From Chloroflexota bacterium (GTDB taxonomy: Bacteria; Chloroflexota; Anaerolineae; B4-G1), in the NCBI GenBank assembly GCA_024232355.1, contig JAAEPW010000322.1, positions 1 through 13,047 of the forward strand: a stretch of 13,047 nt of DNA. Reading direction: 5' to 3'. Below, one piece after another: positions 1-7,580 of this stretch (positions are counted from its first letter, which is position 1; every line of letters begins with the position of its first letter). Made by a program: the position numbers and the translations under genes. The notes beneath the pieces were generated by a model. The model was not told the origin of the DNA. It made no database searches and saw only the letters and a list, made by a program, of their open reading frames with translations.

Positions 1-2762
1 AGGAATTGACTTTTGGCCTGGTTGGCTACTTCCGCTTTTTCGCGGGCCATTTCCGATTCTTTTTTGGCCTGGGCTAGCGCTTCATTCGATTGCCACAGTT
101 CGGCCGTCCGCTCAGCCACTTGTTGTTCAAGTTGACGACGCCGGTTTTCCACAGAGCGGACTCGCCAACTTACGCCGCCCACAACAAGACCTACCAGCAG
201 CAGTCCCAACCCGCCCCTAAACCACCAGGTTTGCCACCAGGGGGGGGTGATTGTCACCTTAATCGATACCCCTTGTTCATTCCATAGCCCATCATTATTT
301 GACCCTTTAATGCGTAAGGTGTACTGCCCCGGGTCTAAACCCGTGTAACGCCCAAAGCGACGTGTATCAGCAAAATACCAATCCTGGTCTACCCCGGCCA
401 ACATATAGGCATATTGGTTGTTCTCAGGATGGGTATAGTTGAGGGCCACATATTCAAATTCAAAAAAATTGTTTTGCCAATCGAGGGTAATTTCTTCCAG
501 TTTCTCGAAAGCTTTGTTTACGATTAGCTCTTCCCCCCCCTGTCTTAACGCGGTGAGATAAACCGGGGGAATAAAATCATTTTCCTTTATCTGATCCGGA
601 TAAAAGGCGTTAGCCCCTTCGCCGCCGGTAAACCATATCTCACCATCTTTGGTCTGATGATAGCCCACAGCCCAGAAGGTTCCTGTTTGTACCCCATCGT
701 CCGCCCCGTATACCTGGGGTTCTTTGCTTTCAGGATTAAATTTGATGTACGCGGTTTGGCCTTCAACTGAACCCACTACCCAAAGGTGGCCTGTTCTGTC
801 TTCAAGAATCAAACCTAACATATCAGTTGGAAACGTACCCTCAGCCTGACTATAATGTTCAAATGTGCCGCTCTGCTCATCGAGTTTATTCAGCCCGCCA
901 CCCAAGGTACTGAGCCACAGTTCACCCGCTGAGGTACGGGTGATGCCGGTCACCAGGTTATGGCTAATTGTTTCAGGCTGGCCTTCACTATGCAAAAAAG
1001 AGGTAAAGGTTTCCGTTGTTTTGTCAAATCTGTTCAGACCCCCACCTGCAGTGCCTAACCACAACAGGTTATCCTCTTGATAGTTGCTCCAAACTGAATT
1101 AACGCTGATGCTATGGGGATCGTTGTCATCATGTTGATAATAGATCCAATCCTCGGTTTGTTTATTAAACTTGACCAGCCCGGCATCATGGCTTGTTATC
1201 CAAAGAATATCCGGGTTGTGATTATCTTCCTTGATACCCGTAATAAAGGCCCCCAGGGGATATGTTTGAACATAACTTTCCGTCTGCCTATCGAACAGAA
1301 CAAGATTTCCCGTTTTTTCACCGACCCACATTTTGTCAGCACTATCAATCAACATGACGTAGGGAACTGTGCCGGTCACATCGATGGCGCTAAAAATGTT
1401 GGTTTGGGGATCATATTTGCTAAAGCCCGTATCGGTCGTAAACCAGACCAGCCCCTCATTATCTTTTACAACGCCGTGAGCAGCCGAATTGAGCATATCA
1501 GGGTTATCAGGATTACGCTCATACAGCCTGAATTTGGGGGCGCGCGGGTCATACTTGGCCACCTCTCCGGAAACAGCCACAAACCACATCACCCCAGAAT
1601 GATCTTGATAAATTGTTTTGATACCACCTTGGGGTAAACTGGAGGGGTCTTGGTCATTTTGATAACGGGTAAAGTCGTCTCGTGTTTTGTTAAAGCGTGT
1701 CACCTTTCCATCCGGATAATGAGCCAGCCATAAATCACCCGCTTTTGTCTCCATAATGCAACTGACGGTCGGGTTAGCCAAACTATTTGGATTGTCCAGA
1801 TCATGTTGGTAACGGGTAAATGTATCATCCGCTCGATTGAGGCGGTCAAGTCCGGCGGCGGTGCCAACCCACAGCACGCCTTCATGGTCTTGTACAATGG
1901 CCTGGACTTGATTATGACTCAGACTATCCACCTCGTGCGGGTCATGAAAATAATGGCCAAAGGTTTGGCTGATTTTATCAAACTGATTCAGTCCATTTTT
2001 GGTGCCAATCCACAAAATGCCGGCGCTATCCTCATAAATCGCCAGCACCTCATTATGGCTAAGGCTATTATCATGGGTTGGGTCATGCTGATAACGGGTG
2101 AACTGCTCTGTAATGGGGTCAAAACGGTTCAAGCCGGCGGTGGTTCCAATCCATAAAAAGCCCTCATTATCTTCTATCATCGATTGTCCGTACACAAGCG
2201 TCCCGATAACATCACTGCTAATACTCTGGGGGTTGCCTGGGTCATGATGATATTGGGTAAAGGTATTCGTCTCTTTATCATACTTGTTCAAGCCACTAGA
2301 GAACGTACCAAACCAGAGCAAACCATCCTGCCCCTCTAAAATTTTGGTAATAGTTGGGTCAGAAATACCACTGTTGGCTTTTGTGTAAAGGGAGACGTGC
2401 ATACCATCCCATTTTGCCAATCCGGTTTGGGTACCTATCCAAAAAAAGCCGTCCCTATCTTGAATGAACGTAGCGTTTGCCGTCTGAGGTGGTATGTCAA
2501 ATACAATGGACTGAAATTTAACTGGGGCATCCAACTGGTCATTTTCTTGTAGTGTAGGAAAGTATAAACGCTCGAGCCCCGTCCCCGGGGCGGCGCCCCC
2601 GAGACCCTGTACTTGGTCGTTCAGGACAAGTGCGGGGGCTACGAGCGAAGCGAGATTTTCTTGAGCATGGCTAACTTGCCCCAAACTAATGTGAACGTTG
2701 CTTCCATAACCGGATAACAGGACTAGGATTAAATAGATCACTCGTTTCAATGTGGTTTGCAT
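1..2762 (-). CDS. Reg_prop/Y_Y_Y sensor histidine kinase, N-terminal part (truncated by window edge)
   Basis: The frame is open from ATG at 2762 to base 1 (920 codons, no stop), so the C-terminus lies outside the window. The ATG follows GAGGAGG (2774-2768) at a good distance. The order is: a signal peptide (about residues 1-33, ending SHA|QE); a linker; 14 two-component-propeller repeats of the form LWIGTxxGLNxFD from about residue 100 to 725 (for example FWIGTQTGLAKWD, LWIGTTAGLNRFD, LWLGTAGGGLNRFD), enough for two seven-bladed propellers; a Y_Y_Y domain (about 730-838, with GLDPGQYTLRIKGSNNDG); one TM helix (about 843-866, GLGLLLVGLVVGG); and a charged coiled coil ending KAEVANQAKSQF. That last string normally directly precedes the H-box of HisKA. 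The kinase core, and any receiver or output domain, is therefore expected but not seen. In this family the propellers bind an extracytoplasmic ligand, often a glycan fragment, and signal across the membrane. The ligand here is unknown. Several middle blades are degenerate (LWLAHYPDG, MWFVAVSGE). Confidence 0.93.
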   Translation of the reverse strand, partial: MQTTLKRVIYLILVLLSGYGSNVHISLGQVSHAQENLASLVAPALVLNDQVQGLGGAAPGTGLERLYFPTLQENDQLDAPVKFQSIVFDIPPQTANATFIQDRDGFFWIGTQTGLAKWDGMHVSLYTKANSGISDPTITKILEGQDGLLWFGTFSSGLNKYDKETNTFTQYHHDPGNPQSISSDVIGTLVYGQSMIEDNEGFLWIGTTAGLNRFDPITEQFTRYQHDPTHDNSLSHNEVLAIYEDSAGILWIGTKNGLNQFDKISQTFGHYFHDPHEVDSLSHNQVQAIVQDHEGVLWVGTAAGLDRLNRADDTFTRYQHDLDNPNSLANPTVSCIMETKAGDLWLAHYPDGKVTRFNKTRDDFTRYQNDQDPSSLPQGGIKTIYQDHSGVMWFVAVSGEVAKYDPRAPKFRLYERNPDNPDMLNSAAHGVVKDNEGLVWFTTDTGFSKYDPQTNIFSAIDVTGTVPYVMLIDSADKMWVGEKTGNLVLFDRQTESYVQTYPLGAFITGIKEDNHNPDILWITSHDAGLVKFNKQTEDWIYYQHDDNDPHSISVNSVWSNYQEDNLLWLGTAGGGLNRFDKTTETFTSFLHSEGQPETISHNLVTGITRTSAGELWLSTLGGGLNKLDEQSGTFEHYSQAEGTFPTDMLGLILEDRTGHLWVVGSVEGQTAYIKFNPESKEPQVYGADDGVQTGTFWAVGYHQTKDGEIWFTGGEGANAFYPDQIKENDFIPPVYLTALRQGGEELIVNKAFEKLEEITLDWQNNFFEFEYVALNYTHPENNQYAYMLAGVDQDWYFADTRRFGRYTGLDPGQYTLRIKGSNNDGLWNEQGVSIKVTITPPWWQTWWFRGGLGLLLVGLVVGGVSWRVRSVENRRRQLEQQVAERTAELWQSNEALAQAKKESEMAREKAEVANQAKSQF
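2574..2654. repeat. GC-rich palindromic in-frame insert in the sensor-kinase linker
   Basis: These 81 bases are about 72% G+C (58 of 81), well above the surrounding kinase gene. They can fold: GCCCCC (2595-2600) pairs with GGGGGC (2634-2639), and ACTTG (2611-2615) with CAAGT (2627-2631), with an asymmetric internal loop. A CCCCGGGG palindrome lies at 2583-2590. The segment encodes residues about 37-63 (low-complexity Leu/Val/Ala then GLGGAAPGTG), between the signal peptide and the first propeller blade. It keeps the frame, so it could be a small palindromic element tolerated in a linker. Whether it recurs in the genome cannot be seen here. Confidence 0.4.
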
Positions 2763-2818
2763 TGCAGCCTCCTCATGCAAGGTGTACCGGCCTTTTATGG
2801 CTAATGCTCTCGGGGTTC

Positions 2819-2995
2819 TCAGGATTGTGGGCGTAATGCGCCAATAATTGGCATGATGGCGAGCTTTTTCGATTCATAGGTGAGTATTTCGGTCATAAAC
2901 TCTTCTCGATCACTTACTCCATTTTGTGGCAGAATGGCGGTCTCCCCATCTAATCTGAGAGACAAACAATGAACTTTCTTTTCCAAATTGTACAT
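2819..2995 (-). CDS. Possible 58-aa protein upstream of the sensor kinase
   Basis: An uninterrupted minus-strand frame starts at ATG 2995 (MYNLEKKVHC...) and ends with TGA at 2821-2819 (...MPIIGALRPQS), 56 bases before the kinase start. No family is recognised, and it has no signal peptide, TM helix or Cys motif. A purine-rich GAGAGGG lies three bases upstream of the ATG, which is too close for a good Shine-Dalgarno. The predicted promoter's -10 box (2992-2987) overlaps this ATG, so a transcript from that promoter would lack it. An internal ATG at 2896 (25 aa, preceded by GAGAAGAG) is the alternative. A stop-free frame of this size can arise by chance, so it may equally be the kinase leader. 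Confidence 0.25.
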   Translation of the reverse strand: MYNLEKKVHCLSLRLDGETAILPQNGVSDREEFMTEILTYESKKLAIMPIIGALRPQS

Positions 2996-3015
2996 TCGCC
3001 CTCTCGGGCTGTCAA
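2987..3015 (-). promoter_or_regulatory. Sigma70-like promoter reading toward the sensor kinase
   Basis: On the minus strand a perfect TTGACA (3015-3010) is followed after exactly 17 bases by TACAAT (2992-2987, five of six matches). The start site should be near 2980, giving a leader of about 215 bases before the kinase ATG at 2762. The leader contains most of the possible small ORF. Confidence 0.6.
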
Positions 3016-3233
3016 ACAGTGCCTACACCAATGAACTCGTTAGTCTCCCCCTCCCCCGCGCCCACCACAGCAAAGCAAAGTCCATACCTAGGCCCTGTCC
3101 CCCTCGAAAGGCACAGCAGCCTTATTCCACAATGCCCCCTGAACACTCTCCCCCCAACCCCTCCCCACGCCGTGGTCCATCATTCTTTCACAAGGTTCAT
3201 TGCCAAGTTCTCTCACGGGAAGAAAGCCAGGTG

Positions 3234-3256
3234 AACCGAGGGACTGGTCCTCGGTT
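3234..3256. repeat. Intergenic hairpin, perfect 8-bp stem
   Basis: AACCGAGG (3234-3241) and CCTCGGTT (3249-3256) form a perfect 8-bp stem with a 7-base loop. No T-run follows on either strand, so it does not look like an intrinsic terminator. It could be a protein-binding dyad or an RNA structure. Its function is unknown. Confidence 0.45.
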
Positions 3257-3317
3257 TCAGCGGCGGCGACCAATGGAGTAGGGGTTGTGCGAGGGAGCAG
3301 TGGAGTGATTGGGGTTA

Positions 3318-3335
3318 GGCCAGGGTTCCTTGGCC
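3318..3335. repeat. Second intergenic hairpin
   Basis: GGCCAGG (3318-3324) pairs with CCTTGGCC (3328-3335) around a 3-base loop, with a single bulged T. It lies about 60 bases from the first hairpin and also has no T-run. No function can be assigned. Confidence 0.3.
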
Positions 3336-3622
3336 GCAACTGGCACTGAAACGACCTGTGCTCTCTCCTATGATTTCGAATGATTTCACAGTGTCTTTAC
3401 TCTCAATTGTCCGCATCTCGATGGGCCGCTACCATAGTTTTTCACAATGCGGATGCTTTGATGCGTCCGGTGATGAGTTAGGAGACGTCCAAAAACAACT
3501 TTGAACTTTTGGCTGCGTTTTCCCTGGGAAACGCGATTCAAACTCGCAAGCTATTTTGGAATAGATCCTTGGGCGCACTTTTACCCCATGGTTCCCTCAC
3601 TACCTATTCTGTGCATTTTGAG

Positions 3623-3628
3623 TATAAT
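3623..3628 (+). promoter_or_regulatory. Candidate -10 box of the lipoprotein gene
   Basis: A perfect TATAAT lies 37 bases before the lipoprotein ATG. There is no recognisable -35 at 16-18 bases upstream, and the TG of an extended -10 is one base out of place. The promoter may therefore be weak, activator-dependent or coincidental. Confidence 0.35.
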
Positions 3629-3665
3629 TCAAACATTACCCACACAATCAAGCAGGAGGCTAAAA

Positions 3666-4952
3666 ATGTGTATTCGAAAAAATCATCGCTTGCTGTTCCT
3701 TGCCGGAGTTTTTATGATATGGGCTGCACTGGCCTGCAACGCACCAGGAGGCGAACCACCTCCCACAGCCACGACGCTCCCACCGGCTACCGAAGCATCA
3801 CAGACACAAATCACCCCCACACCTCCCCCGCCATCCACTGACCCGATTCCCACCGACACCCCCGTTCCCGACGTCTCTGGCCCCGACGGTTGTACTTTTA
3901 ACTCGGCCTACGTGGCCGATGTCACCATTCCAGACGATACGCCGTTTGACCCCGGAGAAACGTTCACCAAGGTATGGCGCGTGCGCAATTCTGGCACATG
4001 TGTCTGGGAACAGGGCACACAGCTGATCTTTCTCGCTGGCGATCCGTTGGGTGGCCCGGCGGCGGTGGACGTCTCGCAAGAAGTAGCCCCCGAAGCCAAC
4101 GTTGACGTCAGTGTGGATTTTGTAGCGCCCGTCGCGCCAGGAACGTACCGGTCCAACTGGCGCTTGCAGGCCCCAGACGGTACGCGCTTTGGCACCCAGG
4201 TTTATGTGCAGATCATTGTGCCCGAGCCGATCACTGAGACTCCCACGCCGACGGAAGCGCCTGATTTACCGGACTTGGTTATCACCCATCTGGAGGTAGA
4301 CACCGATGACCCCCGGCAGGGTACCCCTCTTTACATCGTCGCCACGCTTCACAACCAAGGCAGTAAAAAAGCCGATGATTTTTACTGGGCGTGGCGGGTC
4401 TGCGTGGCCGACGATTGCGAATACACCCGAGCGCCTGGTTCCTTTACCCTAGAGCCGGGAGAAACGATCACCGCTCAGATGGAATATCTCTTTAACGGCT
4501 GGGCCACCTATACCACCGATGCGTGGGTAGACTCGGACGAGGAGATCAATGAAAGCGATGAGACCAACAACCTGTACCAACTGGTGATTCCCGTCAAGGC
4601 AGAAGGTATGCCAGACTTGATTATCTCATCCGTCACGTTCGCCCCGGACCCGCCCGTCCAGGGAGAGGATACGACCGTGCAGGTCAGTGTTCAGAACCAT
4701 GGTTCCCAATTTCCCGAGTCCTTCAAAGTCGAGTGGTGGGGTGGAGTAAATTTTACCGAACCCAGTTGTGAATGGACAGTGACTGGTGGCCTGAACAACG
4801 ACGAGACGACAAATATGATTTGCACGTTTGCGTACACCAGTTGGTACGGCAACATCACCACCCGTGCTATCTCTGATGTAGGAGATGTCATCACCGAAAA
4901 TGACGAGACAAATAACACCCTGGACAAAGACACGCCGGTGAACCAGCCATAG
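3666..4952 (+). CDS. Lipoprotein with Nbr1-FW-like domain and two CARDB-like domains
   Basis: This is a 428-aa predicted surface lipoprotein. The start is ATG 3666, six bases after AGGAGG (3654-3659). The open frame extends back to 3501, but that would bury the signal sequence. Residues 1-23 form a lipoprotein signal peptide (basic MCIRKNHR, then a hydrophobic core) with lipobox ALAC, making Cys24 the lipidated residue. Residues 28-72 are a Pro/Thr-rich linker. Residues about 76-186 match the Nbr1-FW fold (FxPGETFTKVWRVRNSGTCVW, then SNWRLQAPDG). Residues about 202-310 and 316-428 are two CARDB-like beta-sandwich domains, each starting PDLxI and carrying the acidic E-(S/N)-DETNN end motif. 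Cys76/Cys112, Cys246/Cys251 and Cys368/Cys386 may form disulfides. These domains generally mediate binding, and no catalytic residues are seen. The partner, whether cell-wall glycan or protein, is unknown. It converges on the GH31 gene with a 26-base gap and no visible terminator. Confidence 0.9.
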   Translation: MCIRKNHRLLFLAGVFMIWAALACNAPGGEPPPTATTLPPATEASQTQITPTPPPPSTDPIPTDTPVPDVSGPDGCTFNSAYVADVTIPDDTPFDPGETFTKVWRVRNSGTCVWEQGTQLIFLAGDPLGGPAAVDVSQEVAPEANVDVSVDFVAPVAPGTYRSNWRLQAPDGTRFGTQVYVQIIVPEPITETPTPTEAPDLPDLVITHLEVDTDDPRQGTPLYIVATLHNQGSKKADDFYWAWRVCVADDCEYTRAPGSFTLEPGETITAQMEYLFNGWATYTTDAWVDSDEEINESDETNNLYQLVIPVKAEGMPDLIISSVTFAPDPPVQGEDTTVQVSVQNHGSQFPESFKVEWWGGVNFTEPSCEWTVTGGLNNDETTNMICTFAYTSWYGNITTRAISDVGDVITENDETNNTLDKDTPVNQP

Positions 4953-4978
4953 GGTGCTGTTCAGAAACAACAAAGACA

Positions 4979-7309
4979 CTATCGCCACGCGATGATCTCA
5001 GTCACGTTTGGTTCATCCAATTCAATGACCACGCCACCGCCCTCGGCACGCCAGCGGTCGTGGGGGCGGTGGTTGACCGTTACGCGTTGAACAGATGGGA
5101 AATCATTGAGAATCACGATGGGTGGGGCAGTCAATGATCCCGTGATGGTCAGCCGCAGCGCTGTATCATCAGCGGTGTAGAAAATCTCGACCGGTGATAC
5201 ACCCTCGTCGTAGAGCGTAAAGCGTCCCTTGGCAGCCGTATAAATGTGGATTGTCAGGCTCGCACCGCCAGCCTGCTCAACGTGGTCCACTGCCGGCCCC
5301 ATCGGAATAATTGCGCCGCGCCGGATAAATATGGGCAAGATTTCCAGCGGTGCCGGGTAATTGAGCCAGGTTGGCCCCTCATAGATCTCCCGGCTCCAAT
5401 AGTCCACCCACTCTCCAACCGGCAGATAGACCATACGCCGACGTGCGCCCTGCTCCAACACCGGTGCGATCAACAAGCTGTCACCAAAGAGATATTCGCT
5501 ATCCAAATGACGCACATTGGGGTCATGACTATATTTGAGTACCAGAGGCCGCACCACTGGCAGTCCCGTCTGGCTGGCCTGCACGGCAGTGGAATAGATG
5601 TAGGGTAACAATTGGTAGCGCATCCTGGCGTACCGGCGAAAGATATATTCGGCCTCTTCTCCAAACTCCCACGGTTCGCGGGGTGTCGTGCCGTGACAAC
5701 GGCTGTGCGAACTAAAGAGACCAAACTGTGCCCAGCGGACGTACAACTCGGGGTCAGGCTGCCCAAAAAAACCACCAATATCGTGACTGTAAAATGGAAT
5801 GCCCGACAGGCCAATGCTGAGCGCGGCACGAAGTTGATTCGCCATATGAGAAAATCCGGCAAATGGGTCGCCGCCCCAACAAGTGGGGTGACGTTGCGAG
5901 CCAGCCCACCCGGAACGGCTCCACACCAACCCATACCCGGCCATTTCCTCGGTGATCTCGAACACGGCACGGTTATACAAAAGTGGGTATAGATTATGCA
6001 CTTGTCGTCCGCTCATTCCATTGTGATAAACACCGTCCTCAGGGACTCCCTCGTCAAAATCAGTCTTGAAAACGGCTACACCTTGCTCCAGCAACGGACG
6101 GTGGAGCGATTGCCACCACACGACCGCTTCTGGGTTGGTGAAATCCACGATTGCTACCAAGGGAACCATATCGGCCCAAGCATGGACCATGTATGGCTCT
6201 CCGTTCTCGTTTTTAACAAAATAGCCCTTTTGACGACCTTGCTCAAAGATGGGCGTATCTCTGGTGACATAAGGTTGTTCCCACAAGCAGAGCCGTAGTC
6301 CACGCTCGCGCAACCCAGCGATCATCTGTTCCGGTTCTGGGAAGCGCTCGTCATCCCATTGTAAACTGCACCAGTTCAATGGATCCCCCATCCACCAAGA
6401 GTCAATGTGGATTACGTCACAGGGGATGTCGTGGGCGCGCAATTCGTTGGTCACTTGCTCCACCTCGTCCCGATCCTGATAGCCGCAGCGAGACATCCAC
6501 AGTCCAAAGGACCAACGAGGAGGAATGGGGGCGTAGCCGGTGAGGTCACAGTAATGACGTAGAATATCGGATGGTTCGGGGCCGTAAATGAGAAAGACGT
6601 CCAACTCTGGCCCCTCGTGGGTAAAACTGTGGGCCAAAAGAGAGACCGTTGCTAGATCAAAGGTGGTGCGAAAGGTCGTGTTGACGAACAAACCATACCC
6701 TTGAGTGGACCATAGAAAAGGGATGTTTTTGTATGTTTGGAGGCGAGAGGTGCCAAACGCATCGGTAGCCCAAAGTTCAAAGTGCTGGCCGACGCGATTG
6801 ATACGCGCAAATTGCTCTCCCAAACCATATAGATCTTCATTGGCGGTCAGTCCGAACGTTTCGTGTATTGTGATTCGCCCGCTTTCAGAATCGCGTAAAA
6901 AACCCAAATCGGTCATTGTGCCATCGGGCGTGCTCTCGCTCACCTCGCGGCAGACGATTCTACCGGCTGCATCCAAGAGACGAATGCCCCAGGGGTCGCG
7001 GTCCACATCCAGATGTAGAAACCTGGTCTGAAGTTCTACCCGATCAGATTCCTCGGAAACCGTGAAGGGGACAGGTTCCCATTCCTCTTGCACCAAAAGG
7101 TGACTGGGATCTGTATCAAACTTTTCCCACCGGAACTCTTCTGGTCTCATACGCAACCGCACGATTTGGGGTGTGATAAATTCCAACGTAATCTTGACCG
7201 GGGTGCCCGCATCGGTCTCGGCATAGAACAGTACACCATGTGGCGTGCGCTCAAAGTCACGCCAACGCGCTACACGCTCATAGTTAGGAGCAGATGTGAC
7301 GATATCCAT
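4979..7309 (-). CDS. GH31 alpha-glycosidase, YicI-type (alpha-xylosidase or alpha-glucosidase)
   Basis: This 776-aa protein hydrolyses terminal alpha-linked xylose or glucose from oligosaccharides, by homology. Residues 1-260 form the N-terminal beta-sandwich of GH31 (with YGLGEQF at 161-167). The (beta/alpha)8 barrel begins about residue 263 (PPRWSFGLWMSR). The nucleophile is Asp417 in KTDF and the acid/base is Asp481 in WGGD, matching YicI Asp416 and Asp482. Asp303 (HIDSWW), Arg465 (WSRSGW), Asp510 (SHDIGGF) and His539 (SRCHG) occupy the expected subsite -1 positions. C-terminal beta domains run from about 590. The length is typical of the family. There is no signal peptide, so it probably acts in the cytoplasm on imported oligosaccharides. 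The ATG at 7309 lacks a clear Shine-Dalgarno, but no better start is seen. The YicI-like motifs favour alpha-xylosidase, but substrate choice within GH31 cannot be settled from motifs. It reads away from the MFS operon and is probably a separate transcript. Confidence 0.93.
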   Translation of the reverse strand: MDIVTSAPNYERVARWRDFERTPHGVLFYAETDAGTPVKITLEFITPQIVRLRMRPEEFRWEKFDTDPSHLLVQEEWEPVPFTVSEESDRVELQTRFLHLDVDRDPWGIRLLDAAGRIVCREVSESTPDGTMTDLGFLRDSESGRITIHETFGLTANEDLYGLGEQFARINRVGQHFELWATDAFGTSRLQTYKNIPFLWSTQGYGLFVNTTFRTTFDLATVSLLAHSFTHEGPELDVFLIYGPEPSDILRHYCDLTGYAPIPPRWSFGLWMSRCGYQDRDEVEQVTNELRAHDIPCDVIHIDSWWMGDPLNWCSLQWDDERFPEPEQMIAGLRERGLRLCLWEQPYVTRDTPIFEQGRQKGYFVKNENGEPYMVHAWADMVPLVAIVDFTNPEAVVWWQSLHRPLLEQGVAVFKTDFDEGVPEDGVYHNGMSGRQVHNLYPLLYNRAVFEITEEMAGYGLVWSRSGWAGSQRHPTCWGGDPFAGFSHMANQLRAALSIGLSGIPFYSHDIGGFFGQPDPELYVRWAQFGLFSSHSRCHGTTPREPWEFGEEAEYIFRRYARMRYQLLPYIYSTAVQASQTGLPVVRPLVLKYSHDPNVRHLDSEYLFGDSLLIAPVLEQGARRRMVYLPVGEWVDYWSREIYEGPTWLNYPAPLEILPIFIRRGAIIPMGPAVDHVEQAGGASLTIHIYTAAKGRFTLYDEGVSPVEIFYTADDTALRLTITGSLTAPPIVILNDFPSVQRVTVNHRPHDRWRAEGGGVVIELDEPNVTEIIAWR

Positions 7310-7350
7310 TGAATACCCGGTAACCGGCTTGTTTCAAATAGTCATGCATA

Positions 7351-7377
7351 ATTATAATTGACCAAGTGTGAAATCAC
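7351..7377 (-). promoter_or_regulatory. GH31 promoter with adjacent dyad
   Basis: On the minus strand a perfect TATAAT (7356-7351) lies within the 10-bp palindrome AATTATAATT (7350-7359), about 42 bases before the GH31 ATG. No good -35 is present. Instead the dyad GTGATTTCAC (7377-7368), an inverted repeat of GTGA and TCAC, overlaps the -35 position and could be an activator or repressor site. The regulator is unknown. Confidence 0.45.
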
Positions 7378-7548
7378 GCGCAAGGGGAAAGAGTATCGCG
7401 GGTCAAGAAATACACGATGTGAGGTGCATCGTCTGCAACGAGAACTATCTAGCATGCTATCGTACACGCCCGCTACAGCAGTTCCCATTTTGTAGCCACG
7501 ATTTTCAGAATCGCGCACATTATACCGCATCAGTTATCTTGCGGGATT

Positions 7549-7575
7549 GCGAATGCGCGCTCGCGAATGCGCGCT
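7549..7575. repeat. 13-bp tandem direct repeat
   Basis: GCGAATGCGCGCT occurs at 7549-7561 and again at 7563-7575, separated by one base (14-base period). It sits five bases beyond the stop codon of the minus-strand zinc-ribbon gene. The GCGC-rich units can also fold on themselves. No T-run follows, so terminator function is doubtful. Confidence 0.6.
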
Positions 7576-7580
7576 TGCTA

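Larger units (their letters stand above)
2996..3622. other. Non-coding region between the sensor kinase and the lipoprotein
   Basis: No convincing gene is visible. Several frames stay open for 70-100 codons, but they overlap one another, lack Shine-Dalgarno sequences and encode Pro/Ser/Arg-rich strings with no recognisable motif. From about 3041 to 3180 the plus strand is strikingly C-rich and G-poor (runs of C within CT-rich tracts). The only structures noted are the two hairpins listed separately. Confidence 0.6.
7310..7580. other. Intergenic region between GH31 and the zinc-ribbon gene
   Basis: This holds the GH31 promoter (7351-7377) and a 13-bp tandem repeat (7549-7575). A further minus-strand TATAAT at 7524-7519 has no matching -35 or gene behind it. 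Open frames of 60-90 codons on both strands lack Shine-Dalgarno sequences and recognisable motifs, so no gene is called. Confidence 0.5.

Noticed and set aside
1113..2156. Plus-strand ORFs of 117 and 174 codons opposite the sensor kinase
   Set aside because: They are antisense to a continuous 920-codon frame with regular propeller motifs. Their length reflects the repeated coding sequence below them.
3088..3339. 83-codon minus-strand ORF in the intergenic region
   Set aside because: The composition follows the C-rich plus strand, there is no Shine-Dalgarno or motif, and both hairpins lie inside it.
3501..3665. N-terminal 55-codon extension of the lipoprotein from ATG 3501
   Set aside because: It would bury the lipoprotein signal peptide. 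The ATG at 3666 has AGGAGG six bases upstream, and a TATAAT lies between the two starts.
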